Origin: CAZOJJ01 sp964580105
GTDB lineage: Bacteria; Bacteroidota; Rhodothermia; Rhodothermales; Rubricoccaceae
Length of the DNA stretch: 14,017 nt
Assembly (NCBI GenBank): GCA_964580105.1
Contig: CAZOJJ010000067.1
Location: forward strand, 1-14,017
Reading direction: 5' to 3'
The position numbers and the translations under genes are program-made. The notes beneath the pieces are model-generated. The model had not been told where the DNA came from, searched no databases, and was given only the letters and a program-made list of their open reading frames with translations. This document shows, piece after piece, positions 5,441 through 12,949 of the stretch. The number at the start of each line of letters is the position of its first letter. Within the stretch, counting starts at the first letter, position 1.

Positions 5441-7066
5441 CTATTTCTTGAACCGGCGGATGAGCGCGTCGATCTCTGCCTCGGGCAGCGCCAGCGGGGT
5501 CGTCGCGGGCTCGGGTGCAACAGGCTTCTCCGTCTCAGGCTTCGCTACCGCAGCAGGCACGGACGGAGCCGAAACGGACGGATTCCCGGCCCGCTCACGC
5601 AGTCGCGCCTCGATGGCGTCCATCCAGCTTCCGTCGCCGCCGGGCTGCGGGCTGCGGGCTGCGGGCTGCGAGCGTCCAGCCCTACGTCCACCGTCCACCG
5701 TCTTCGGTCCGCCGCCTTCTGAAATCGGCGCCGTCTCGAAGGCCACGCGCTTGACGTTGAGCAGGTGCAGCGGCGAAATGTTGTCGCCCGTGATGGAGCC
5801 GCCGAGGGTGCCCGGCCCGAGCGTCATCGCCGGGAAGAGCGCCGTCGTCATCCCCACCGAGCCCAGCGCCGCCACCGTGTTGACGACGATCCGCATGGAC
5901 GGCTTCTTGAGCGCGAACTGCTCGATGACGCGGTCGTTGCGCGCGTGCAGCGCCAGCGTGTGCCCGATGCCGCCGAACTCCAGGATCTCGATGCAGCGCG
6001 CACAGCCGGCCTCCCAGCCATCGGCCGTGTAGAAGGAGAGGAGGGGCGAGAGCGTCTCCATCGAGAGCGGCTCGGCCTTGCCCACCTCGGCGACCTCGGC
6101 GACGAGCGCCTTCGCCGTCTCGGGCACCGAGAAGCCTGCCATCGCCGCGATCTTGTGCGGGCTCTGGCCGACGATGTCCACGTTCAGCCCCCCCCCTTTC
6201 TTCACGACGGCGCGGAGCGTGGCCGCCTCCTCGGCCGAGCAGACGTGGCCGCCGTGGCGTCGCAGCGCGTCGAGCAGCTTCGCCCGGATCGGCGCGTCGG
6301 CGACGACGGAGCGCTCGGTGGAGCAGAGCGTGCCCCAGTCGAACGACGTGCCGGCGAGGATGTCGGCGGCGGCCTTGTCGAGGTCGGCCGAGCGGTCCAC
6401 CCAGACGGGCACGTTGCCCGAGCCGACGCCGTAGGCCGGCTTGCCCTTGGAGTACGCCGCGCGGACCATCGGGCCGCCGCCGGTGGCCAGGATCACGTCG
6501 GTGCCGGGGTCTTCGAGCAACGCGTTGGTGCCTTCGAGGGTGACCTCCGTGAGACAGCCGAAGAGGCCCTCGGGCGCGCCCGCCGCATAGGCCGCCTCGG
6601 CGACGATGCGGAGGGCCTCGGCCGTGCACCCCTTCGCCCGCGGGTGCGGGCTCATGACGAGGCCGCACCGCGCCTTCGCCGCGATGATCGCCTTGTACAT
6701 CGCCGTCGAGGTCGGGTTGGTGCTGGGGACGAGCGCGGCCACGACGCCCATCGGCGTGGCGACCTCCCAGACGGCGCCGTCGGCGCTCTTGCGGACGATG
6801 CCGGCGGTCTTCATCCCGGCCATCCGCTCCGCCAGCGTGCGCGTGGCAAAGAGGTTCTTCTGCGCCTTGCTCTCGGGCCGGCCGAAGCCGGTCTCCTCGT
6901 GGGCCAGCCGCCCCAGCCGCTCGGCGGCCGAGGCGCCCGCCTCCACCATCGCCGCGACGACGCGGTCCACGGCGTCCTGCTCGTACGTCTTGTAGCGGTG
7001 CTGCGCGGCGGCGGCGGCGCGGACGAGGTCGCGCGCCTGCTGGATGGAGAGGAGGTCGGCGTCCAT
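5441..7066 (-). CDS. CoA-acylating aldehyde dehydrogenase (EutE/PduP/AdhE-N-like) with C-terminal extension
   Basis: A 541-residue cytoplasmic enzyme expected to oxidise an aldehyde (acetaldehyde, propionaldehyde or sulfoacetaldehyde) to its acyl-CoA with NAD. The catalytic core, about 1-450, has VPSTNPTSTAMYKAI, the glycine-rich ATGGGPMVRAAYSKGKPAYG, GSGNVPVWVD, and the catalytic Cys at 248 in DWGTLCSTERSVV. The C-terminal core ends with GTLGGSITGDNISPLHLLNVKR split by normal family residues, then VAFETAP. Beyond this is about 90 extra residues: a Gly/Arg/Pro linker coded by a heptanucleotide repeat, a short amphipathic helix (SWMDAIEARLRER, about 480-492), a Pro/Ala linker, and a terminal helix LPEAEIDALIRRFKK. 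The start is ATG 7066; a GTG two codons upstream is possible. The substrate cannot be fixed, since no alcohol dehydrogenase, lyase or shell gene is adjacent. Confidence 0.9.
   Translation of the reverse strand: MDADLLSIQQARDLVRAAAAAQHRYKTYEQDAVDRVVAAMVEAGASAAERLGRLAHEETGFGRPESKAQKNLFATRTLAERMAGMKTAGIVRKSADGAVWEVATPMGVVAALVPSTNPTSTAMYKAIIAAKARCGLVMSPHPRAKGCTAEALRIVAEAAYAAGAPEGLFGCLTEVTLEGTNALLEDPGTDVILATGGGPMVRAAYSKGKPAYGVGSGNVPVWVDRSADLDKAAADILAGTSFDWGTLCSTERSVVADAPIRAKLLDALRRHGGHVCSAEEAATLRAVVKKGGGLNVDIVGQSPHKIAAMAGFSVPETAKALVAEVAEVGKAEPLSMETLSPLLSFYTADGWEAGCARCIEILEFGGIGHTLALHARNDRVIEQFALKKPSMRIVVNTVAALGSVGMTTALFPAMTLGPGTLGGSITGDNISPLHLLNVKRVAFETAPISEGGGPKTVDGGRRAGRSQPAARSPQPGGDGSWMDAIEARLRERAGNPSVSAPSVPAAVAKPETEKPVAPEPATTPLALPEAEIDALIRRFKK
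5642..5669. repeat. Heptanucleotide tandem repeat (GGGCTGC x4) inside the aldehyde dehydrogenase gene
   Basis: Four exact copies of GGGCTGC occupy 5642-5648, 5649-5655, 5656-5662 and 5663-5669, followed by a broken copy starting GAGCG. A second 7-bp doublet, CGTCCAC x2, lies at about 5685-5698. On the coding strand the array encodes SQPAARSPQP in the linker. Because seven is not a multiple of three, gain or loss of a unit shifts the frame. Confidence 0.85.
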
Positions 7067-7085
7067 GGGCACGGAGAGAGCGGCC

Positions 7086-7098
7086 CGCTAGTCTAGCG
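7086..7098. promoter_or_regulatory. 13-bp inverted repeat upstream of the aldehyde dehydrogenase gene (operator candidate)
   Basis: CGCTAG-T-CTAGCG is a perfect inverted repeat with a single central base, 20 bp upstream of the ATG at 7066. The one-base centre is unsuited to an RNA hairpin and better fits a dimeric DNA-binding protein. A second inverted repeat, ACCGG-G-CCGGT, lies at 7119-7129. The rest of 7099-7302 is a divergent promoter region with no gene; no certain core promoter could be assigned. Confidence 0.35.
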
Positions 7099-7302
7099 TT
7101 CGGCGGCGGCGGGGGCAAACCGGGCCGGTATCATCCCGGGACGGCGCGCCGATTAGCCGGCGATTCCGTCCGCCCCGCGGCACGTTCCGGGTGTATTCGT
7201 GAGCGGGAAGCGCCGGGTGAACGGAGGCGATCAGCCGGTGGCACGTCGTTTGTCGAGACGCCCCCACGCAGACCCCGCCAACGTCCCTTCCGGCCCCCCT
7301 CC

Positions 7303-8934
7303 ATGCCCCCCGCCCGCACCCTCTCCACCCGACCTTCCGGCCTCCCTCCCGTCGATGCAGGCTGGGGCGGCCTCGCGTCCGGCGGCACCTACCTCCTCGT
7401 CGGGCACGCCCGAAACGGGCGGCTCCGCCTCGCCCTCCAGGCCCTCCAGGCCGGCGCCGAGGCCGGCGAATCGTGCCTCCTCGTCTCGGCACGGGCGCCC
7501 GAGGCGCTCGTCCAGCAGGCCGCCGCCCAGGACTTCGACCTGGCGGCGGCATACCGCAGCGGCCACGTCCGCCTCCTCCGCGTCCCGCCCGCGGCCGACC
7601 TCGTCCCCCTCGGGGACGACGGCCTCGCGCAGGCGCTCGCCGACCTCGGCGACCTCGCGCGCGCGCAACGACCCGCCCGCGTGGTGGTCGACGATTTTAC
7701 TGCCTTCGTGCAGTTTCGAACCTTTGCCGCCTTCGAGACGGCCCTGCGTGAGCTGGTCGGCGCCGCCGACGAGGCCGGGACGACCCTGATCCTCGGCTTC
7801 GGCGAGCCGGCCAACGACGGCTCGCGCCGCCTGCTCGCTACCGTCGAGAAGATGGTCACCGGGGCGATCCACGTCACGGCGGGCCCCGGGGAGGAACCGG
7901 CGCTGACGCTCGTCCCGGCCCCCGCCCCCAAACGGCGCGTCTTCTCGTTCGTGGAGACGCCGCTGGCGGCCGACCCCGCACCCGTGCAGGAGGAGCCGGA
8001 CGCCGCATTCGCGATGCCGTCGTCGGACGGCTACGGGGCCGTCCCGGACGCGCTCCCGGACCTCGTCGTCGCCCCGCCTCCTCAAACGCCGCCTCCGGCG
8101 TCGCCTCCGGCTCCGGCAGCCCCGGCTCCGGCAGCCCCGGCGGCCGGAGCCGAGACGGCCGCGCGGCCCACCGAAACGGAGGCGGTCGCAACGGCGCCGT
8201 TCGGCCCCGACTCGTTCGACCACGACCCCATCGTCGAGACCGCGCCGCCCGCGCCGCCGACCGACGTGGAGGCCTCCGTCATCCGGCCCATCGACCCCGA
8301 CGCCGGCCCGTTCGCACCGACGGAGGACGCCTTCGGTCAGTACCTCGGCCCCGACCTCCTCTCCCTCGGCCACTTCGTGGACTCCGAGGTCCACGGCGCC
8401 ACGGAGCCCACGTACGACGAGGCACCCGCCGACCTTGACGGCGCCGCGGCGACGGTCCATGCGGCGGCCTACCCGGAGGTCTTCGCGCCGCCGCAGGCCG
8501 CCCCGGCTGCCCCGGTCGCACCGCTGATTCCCCCGCCGCCCGCCGACTCCGGCCCGCACGCCGCGCTCCGCCGTGCGCTCCGCGAGGCGTTCGGCACGCG
8601 GAACACGCGCCCCTTCCTCGTCCTCGCCCTCCGCCTCGACGCAGCCAGCCCCTTCGCCGATCTCATGCCCGCCATCGGCGAGGCGCTGCGGGCGGCGCTC
8701 GGCGAACGCGGCGTGCTGGAAGCGGACATCGCCGTGCCCCGGACGGTGGCCTTCCTGCCCGGCGTGGGCGGCGAAGCGGCCTCGCTGCTCTTCGAGGCGA
8801 TCCAGTCGTACCTCCGCGCCGTCGCGCCCAACCGGGCCGACGCGGCGCTGGCGGCCGTCAACGCGCTGGTCGTCCCGAACGGCCAGCCGTTCAACACGGC
8901 CGACGAGCTGCTGGCGTACGTGTTCGAGGAATAG
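7303..8934 (+). CDS. RecA/KaiC-like protein with degenerate P-loop and a C-terminal cyclase-like domain
   Basis: A 543-residue cytoplasmic protein in three parts. Residues about 22-195 look like a KaiC/RecA-type ATPase domain: GGLASGGTYLLVGHARNGRL sits where the Walker A loop belongs, but the GxGK[TS] lysine is missing; a Walker B-like strand ARVVVDDFTAF (125-135) and the order of alternating strands and helices are kept. Residues about 210-415 are a Pro/Ala/acid-rich, probably disordered linker. Residues about 416-543 form a compact domain (RPFLVLALRLD, a long helix, TVAFLPGVG, a helix, ALVVPNGQPFNTADELLAYVFEE) whose order resembles a GGDEF/nucleotide-cyclase-like fold without its signature residues. 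The start ATG 7303 has no Shine-Dalgarno. Function is unknown; a regulatory or scaffold role is inferred. The gene ends 8 bp from the convergent fmt stop. Confidence 0.75.
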   Translation: MPPARTLSTRPSGLPPVDAGWGGLASGGTYLLVGHARNGRLRLALQALQAGAEAGESCLLVSARAPEALVQQAAAQDFDLAAAYRSGHVRLLRVPPAADLVPLGDDGLAQALADLGDLARAQRPARVVVDDFTAFVQFRTFAAFETALRELVGAADEAGTTLILGFGEPANDGSRRLLATVEKMVTGAIHVTAGPGEEPALTLVPAPAPKRRVFSFVETPLAADPAPVQEEPDAAFAMPSSDGYGAVPDALPDLVVAPPPQTPPPASPPAPAAPAPAAPAAGAETAARPTETEAVATAPFGPDSFDHDPIVETAPPAPPTDVEASVIRPIDPDAGPFAPTEDAFGQYLGPDLLSLGHFVDSEVHGATEPTYDEAPADLDGAAATVHAAAYPEVFAPPQAAPAAPVAPLIPPPPADSGPHAALRRALREAFGTRNTRPFLVLALRLDAASPFADLMPAIGEALRAALGERGVLEADIAVPRTVAFLPGVGGEAASLLFEAIQSYLRAVAPNRADAALAAVNALVVPNGQPFNTADELLAYVFEE

Positions 8935-8942
8935 TCGCGCGC

Positions 8943-9887
8943 TCACGCGCCCAGACGCGTCCCCGGCTCCAGCGTCGTCCCGTTCAGGAAGGCCTGCACG
9001 TCCATCCGCCGCTTGCCCGGGCGCTGGAGCTCCAGCACCTCGACGGCCCCTTCGCCGCAGGCGACGAGGAGGCGCCCTTCGGCCTCGACGACCTCGCCGG
9101 GCGCCCCGAGGCGGCCCGCCTCGGCCTCGACGGCCGTCCGGTAGAGCTTGAGCGTCTCGCCGTCCAGCGTCGTCCACGCCGCCGGGTGGGGCGAGAGGCC
9201 ACGCACGCGGTCGTGGACGCGCCGCGCGGGCTGCGCCCAGTCGATCCGGGCGTCCTCACGGAAGAGCTTGGGCGCGAGGCTGGCCCGCGCGTCGTCCTGC
9301 GGCGTCGAGCCGGCCTCGCCGCGCTCGATGCGGCGGACGGTCTCGACGACGGCCTCGGCGCCGAGGGCGGCCAGCCGGTCGTGAAGCTCGCCCGCCGTCT
9401 CGTCCGGGCCGACGGCCACGCGCCGCTGGAGGATGATCTCGCCGGTATCCACCTGCGGCTTGAGGAAGAACGTCGTCACGCCGGTTTCCTCGACGCCGGC
9501 CATGAGCGCGCGGTGGATGGGCGCCGCCCCTCGGAACGCCGGCAGCAGCGAGGCGTGGAGGTTGAACGCCCCTTGCTTCGCCAGGCCGTACACCTCCGGC
9601 GGCAGGATGCGGAAGGCGACGACGACGATCACGTCGGGGGCCAGCGCCGCCAGTTCGGCCTGGAAGGCGTCGTCCCTCAGCGACTCGGGCTGGAGGACGG
9701 GGAGCCCGGCCGCTTCGGCGGCTTCCTTGACGGCCGAGGGCTGCATCCGCTGGCCGCGCCCCGCCGGCCGGTCCGGCACCGTCACGACGGCGACGGGCCG
9801 GTAGCCGCCGTCGAGGAGGGCACGGAGGGAGGGCACGGCGAAGTCCGGCGTGCCCATGAAGACGATCCGCAGGGGTGAGTCGGTCAT
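8943..9887 (-). CDS. fmt: Methionyl-tRNA formyltransferase
   Basis: Formylates the amino group of initiator Met-tRNA using 10-formyl-tetrahydrofolate. The 314-residue length is normal. The N-terminal formyltransferase domain shows RIVFMGTPDFAVPSL (7-21), the catalytic triad Asn109, His111 and Asp147 within NLHASLLPAFRG and QVDTGEIIL, and the SLLP motif at 113-116. The C-terminal OB-like tRNA-binding domain starts at about residue 205 (RIDWAQPARRVHDRVRGLSP, HPAAWTTLDG). AFRILP at 91-96 replaces the AYG-type motif of proteobacterial Fmt, a variant seen in Bacteroidota. The start ATG 9887 fits the family. The usual partner def (peptide deformylase) is not adjacent. Upstream lies a tandem repeat array, so the promoter probably sits between 9888 and 9942. 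Confidence 0.97.
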   Translation of the reverse strand: MTDSPLRIVFMGTPDFAVPSLRALLDGGYRPVAVVTVPDRPAGRGQRMQPSAVKEAAEAAGLPVLQPESLRDDAFQAELAALAPDVIVVVAFRILPPEVYGLAKQGAFNLHASLLPAFRGAAPIHRALMAGVEETGVTTFFLKPQVDTGEIILQRRVAVGPDETAGELHDRLAALGAEAVVETVRRIERGEAGSTPQDDARASLAPKLFREDARIDWAQPARRVHDRVRGLSPHPAAWTTLDGETLKLYRTAVEAEAGRLGAPGEVVEAEGRLLVACGEGAVEVLELQRPGKRRMDVQAFLNGTTLEPGTRLGA

Positions 9888-9942
9888 GGCGAGGCGGCGA
9901 GCACATACGGCGGCGAGGACCGCAAGCTACCGTCGGCCACCG

Positions 9943-10146
9943 CGCTTCACGAACCGCCTCGCTTCACGAACCGCCTCGCTTCACGAACCGCCTCGNNNNN
10001 NNNNNNNNNNNNNNNNNNNNNNNNNNNNNNNNNNNNNNNNNNNNNNNNNNNNNNNNNNNNNNNNNNNNNNNNNNNNNNNNNNNNNNNNNNNNNNNCGCTT
10101 CACGAACCGCCTCGCTTCACGAACCGCCTCGCTTCACGAACCGCCT
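9943..10146. repeat. 17-bp tandem repeat array (minisatellite), interrupted by an assembly gap
   Basis: The unit CGCTTCACGAACCGCCT is repeated exactly at 9943-9959, 9960-9976 and 9977-9993, then after the N run at 10096-10112, 10113-10129 and 10130-10146. Degenerate sequence follows on the right. The repeats are head-to-tail with no spacers. The array lies between the 3' end of the secreted-protein gene and the 5' end of fmt. Its true length is unknown because the gap falls inside it. The flanks 9888-9942 and 10147-10186 contain no gene. Confidence 0.95.
9996..10095. other. Assembly gap (100 N)
   Basis: Exactly 100 undetermined bases, the conventional placeholder for a gap of unknown size. 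Both sides carry the same 17-bp tandem repeat, so the gap most likely arose because the array was longer than the reads could resolve. Confidence 0.95.
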
Positions 10147-10186
10147 CGGTTGACGCGCCGTGCTTTGCAGATCCGCCGGAGAGGGA

Positions 10187-11245
10187 TCAGAAGAGCTCGG
10201 CACGCATCCAGACCTCGCCCTCCCCCCGCAGGGTGCCGCCGGTGCCGTTGGTGCGGTAGCCGAAGCAGTCGTAGTCGAAATACAGGTCTTCGCACACCTC
10301 CACGTCGGGGGGGCCGACGGGCTCGCTCGCCACGTACTCGAGGCAGCGCACGGTCCCCTCGTCGGCCGGGTCCAGCAGGCATACGCCGAGCCGGCCGTCC
10401 GGCCGCCGGAGAAACCTCGCCGTGAGCCGAGTAGCCTCGGTCATCACCCAGAACCCGTCTCCGTCTTGACCCATGCGTTCCTGTGAGGCCGAAGTCGGCC
10501 CGAGCGCGAGGCGGAGGAGCCCCGTGTCGTCGGGGCGCACCCAGTGCGAGACGAGCACGGCGGGCAGGTCGCCATGCCGGACTTCGAGCGGCCGCACCGT
10601 GAGCCGGTCCGCCTCGACGCGCGTCCCGGCGCCGGCAAAGACGCCGACCACGTCCTCGGTGAGCACCGGCGCCCAGGTTTCCAGCACGAGCTGGCCGTCC
10701 ACGAGGAGGGCGAGGTGGGCGGTCCTGTCACCGGGCAGGGGGAGGTAACGGAGCGTCAGCCGAAGGGGTGCGCCCGCCGTCTTCGGCGCGAAGAGGCCGT
10801 CGGCGTAGGCGGCATCCCAACAGCCCTGCGCGTCGCAGCCGGAGAGGGCGAATTCCCCCGCGGGGTTCACCATGAGCATCAGCGGAGCGCCGAGCATGAA
10901 CCCGAACATCGGCTCCGCACCGGACCAGCCGGACAGCGTCAGGTCGGCCTCGAACGAGGCGGCCCACCGGTAGACCTGGTCGCCGTCGGCCGCCTGCTCC
11001 GTGGGAAGCACCTCGGTGGTGTACGCGAGGGCCGGGCTCCCGGGCGCGGCTTCGAGGACGAGCGCGCCGCCCTCGACCGCAAACGCGACCGGCGCCGTGG
11101 CTCCCAGGTGAGCGGACTGCCACGGCGGCGCGAGGGCGTCCACGCTGGCGGCGCTGAAGGGTTCATCCAGGACCGAAGCAGGCTGGGCGAAGGTCTGGAT
11201 CGGGCTCAGGAGGGTGAGCACCAGAAGGAAAAGCAGGGGGCGCAT
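10187..11245 (-). CDS. Secreted protein of unknown function with six cysteines
   Basis: A 352-residue protein with a clear Sec signal peptide: MRPLLFLLVLTLLSPIQTFA followed by QPA, probable cleavage after residue 20, with no lipobox cysteine. The mature part is rich in beta-strand-like alternation. Residues about 25-220 (LDEPFSAAS..., GGALVLEA, FEADLTLSGW, LRLTLRYLP, DGQLVLETWAP) look like a concanavalin/LamG-type jelly-roll, though no specific family is recognised. Six cysteines form three close pairs (137/142, 289/301, 318/327), consistent with disulfides in the periplasm or outside the cell. There is no C-terminal sorting domain. The start ATG 11245 directly opens the signal peptide. It lies between the GWxTD terminator and the repeat array, so it is probably a separate transcription unit. 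The function is not assigned. Confidence 0.75.
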   Translation of the reverse strand: MRPLLFLLVLTLLSPIQTFAQPASVLDEPFSAASVDALAPPWQSAHLGATAPVAFAVEGGALVLEAAPGSPALAYTTEVLPTEQAADGDQVYRWAASFEADLTLSGWSGAEPMFGFMLGAPLMLMVNPAGEFALSGCDAQGCWDAAYADGLFAPKTAGAPLRLTLRYLPLPGDRTAHLALLVDGQLVLETWAPVLTEDVVGVFAGAGTRVEADRLTVRPLEVRHGDLPAVLVSHWVRPDDTGLLRLALGPTSASQERMGQDGDGFWVMTEATRLTARFLRRPDGRLGVCLLDPADEGTVRCLEYVASEPVGPPDVEVCEDLYFDYDCFGYRTNGTGGTLRGEGEVWMRAELF

Positions 11246-11278
11246 GAGGGAGACATGAGGTCGGGAGCCGGAGACAAA

Positions 11279-11294
11279 CCGCCCACTGAGGCGG
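11279..11294. other. Small hairpin in the leader of the secreted-protein gene
   Basis: CCGCC-CACTGA-GGCGG forms a 5-bp stem with a 6-nt loop, 34 bp upstream of the ATG at 11245. It may lie in the 5' leader. On the minus strand TAGGTTCC, further upstream near 11305, is a weak resemblance to the Bacteroidota TAnnTTTG -7 element. Confidence 0.2.
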
Positions 11295-11344
11295 GGCGTC
11301 GGAACCTACCCCCTTCTTCCGTCCCGAGCCACGCCCCCGCCCAT

Positions 11345-11378
11345 GGAAACGCCCCGCGCCGGTGGTTTGCGCGGGGCG
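11345..11378 (-). terminator. Rho-independent terminator of the GWxTD gene
   Basis: CGCCCCGCGC at 11350-11359 pairs perfectly with GCGCGGGGCG at 11369-11378 around a 9-nt loop, giving a 10-bp GC stem. On the minus strand the stem is followed by TTTCC, a short T-tract. It lies 40 bp beyond the stop of the GWxTD gene and upstream of the secreted-protein gene, so it separates the two units. Confidence 0.75.
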
Positions 11379-11418
11379 CCGACGGCACTCGGCCTGGCCG
11401 GTGCTATCTCCAGGTTCG

Positions 11419-12795
11419 TCACATCCGCGTCCGCTCGTCCCAGATCGGGATGAGCAGGCGGTAGTCGCCCAGGCCGTTGTCGTCCACGAAGATGAAGCGG
11501 CGGCCGTGGCGGTTGTAGAACCAGATCTCGTAGGGCTTCGTGCCGTAGTTGAAGGGGTGGCGCTCGACCATGTCCGGCTGGCCGAAGCGGATGAAGACCT
11601 CGCCGCGGTCCGTGTTCCAGCCGGAGTCTCCGAAGCGGCCGTACTGCTCGTTGGCGTAGGCCACGCGGTAGTAGTACTCCTCCATGCGCTCGTTGCGGCG
11701 CGTGCCCGGCGTGGGATCGCGGCGCTCCCAGAACTCGCGGAAGAGGCGGGCCTTCTCCTCGTCGGTGGGCGCGTTGCGGATGGCGCGGATGTCGCGGTCG
11801 CGGGCGATGTAGCGGAGCTGAGCGATGGCCTGGTCGATGTCGCGGATCTGGCCTTCGAGTCCCATCCAGCGGACCTGGAACCGCTCAGCCGTCTCGGCGA
11901 CGAGCTGGCCGTCCGGCGTCTCCAACCGGATCGTGAGGAGGTAGTCCCCAACGCGGAAGCGGTCGGTGTCGAGACGAAGCGTGGCGGGGTTCGTCCCGGC
12001 CCGGACGCGGAGGTCCTCGGAGAAGGCGAGGGGCGTCCCGAGCTCTTCCTGCTCGCGGGCGCCGAGGCCGAGGAGGGCGCGGAAGCTCGGCCGCTCGCGG
12101 ACGCGGTTTTCCTCCGTCGCCACATAGGTCACGCGGAGGTCCGCCGGGCGCTGGGCGTAGATCTCGTAGTAGAGCGTGAAGCTCTCCTGGTCCGTCCGGA
12201 TGGCGCCGCCCACGTTGGGAAAGAGCTGGCGGCGGCTGGAGTCGTAGCGGTCGAGCAGGAGCGGGTCGCTCATGGCGATGCCGCGCGTGTAGCCGGCCAC
12301 CTCCACCACCGCCTCCCGCACGAACGAGCGGCGGCTGGCAGCGTCCTCCAGCTGCACCTCGACGGCGTAGCGGCCGGGGTCGACGGCCAGCGACTGCGTG
12401 GCGCGGTCGAGCGTCTCGCCGGACTGCGTGGCGGCGTAGGTCGGTACCTGCACCTCGCGCTCCCACGTCTGGTTGCGGAGCAGGCCCTGGCGGCGGCCCT
12501 GGCCGTCGAGACGGTGGACCTGCACACTCACGGTGTAGGTGGCCTCGAATCCGCCCGTGCGGGAGAGGAACCGGAGGTTGACGTACGGGATGGCCGTGTA
12601 GATGTCCAGCCGGGCGCTCCCGTCGTCGGCACGGGCGCTGACCACGTCGAGGTCGAACTCGGGCTGGTAGGCCACCTGCGCCCGCGGCGCGGCGGCGAGA
12701 CCGGCGAGGAGGAGGAGGGCGAGGAGGCGGGTCACCACGGGAAGTCGCCGGGGAGGGGCGGGCGAATCGGGAGACGGGGAGTAGCGGACACGCAT
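11419..12795 (-). CDS. GWxTD-domain secreted protein
   Basis: A 458-residue protein with an N-terminal hydrophobic signal (VVTRLLALLLLAGLAAAPRA then QVAYQ) and a C-terminal GWxTD domain, recognised from GWNTDRGEVFIRFGQPD with GWNTD at residues 392-396, followed by YEIWFYNRHGRRFIFVDDNG. Proteins of this family are found mainly in Bacteroidota, Rhodothermota and relatives, and have no established biochemical role. The central part (about 45-330) is beta-rich with repeats like RYAVEVQLEDA and DYLLTIRLETPDGQLVAE, suggesting Ig-like sandwich modules. The segment 335-385 is charged and helical. ATG 12795 gives a long n-region; a GTG at 12735 would start directly at the signal peptide (VTRLLALLLL) and is a serious alternative. 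A hairpin terminator follows. It is 214 bp downstream of ftsY. Confidence 0.88.
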   Translation of the reverse strand: MRVRYSPSPDSPAPPRRLPVVTRLLALLLLAGLAAAPRAQVAYQPEFDLDVVSARADDGSARLDIYTAIPYVNLRFLSRTGGFEATYTVSVQVHRLDGQGRRQGLLRNQTWEREVQVPTYAATQSGETLDRATQSLAVDPGRYAVEVQLEDAASRRSFVREAVVEVAGYTRGIAMSDPLLLDRYDSSRRQLFPNVGGAIRTDQESFTLYYEIYAQRPADLRVTYVATEENRVRERPSFRALLGLGAREQEELGTPLAFSEDLRVRAGTNPATLRLDTDRFRVGDYLLTIRLETPDGQLVAETAERFQVRWMGLEGQIRDIDQAIAQLRYIARDRDIRAIRNAPTDEEKARLFREFWERRDPTPGTRRNERMEEYYYRVAYANEQYGRFGDSGWNTDRGEVFIRFGQPDMVERHPFNYGTKPYEIWFYNRHGRRFIFVDDNGLGDYRLLIPIWDERTRM

Positions 12796-12889
12796 AGGCT
12801 CCGGGCCGGCATCGAGAGGTGGAGTAGAACAGCAGGGAGACGCCGGCGGGTTCCGAATCGGGCCGGGCCGCCGGCACAGCCGCTCACCG

Positions 12890-12896
12890 TAAATAT
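12890..12896 (-). promoter_or_regulatory. AT-rich island, possible promoter of the GWxTD gene
   Basis: TAAATAT (minus strand ATATTTA) is the only AT-rich block in the 214-bp gap between ftsY and the GWxTD gene, about 95 bp upstream of ATG 12795. It could be a -10/-7 element, but no matching upstream box is evident. Confidence 0.25.
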
Positions 12897-12949
12897 GGGA
12901 GAGCGGGGGCGTTCTCGCCAGCCCCTTCCGCCTGAGCCGCCGCCGCACC

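Noticed and set aside
3462..6032. 856-codon open frame on the plus strand
   Set aside because: Antisense to the TPR kinase and the dehydrogenase, both of which carry full sets of conserved motifs on the minus strand.
9943..10146. Possible CRISPR array
   Set aside because: Units are 17 bp, directly abutting and identical, with no spacers and no cas genes nearby.
9850..10425. Open frame with a 17-residue repeated peptide through the repeat array
   Set aside because: It depends on the N run, begins inside fmt in antisense and ends inside the secreted-protein gene; a stop-free 17-bp repeat necessarily stays open in a frame.
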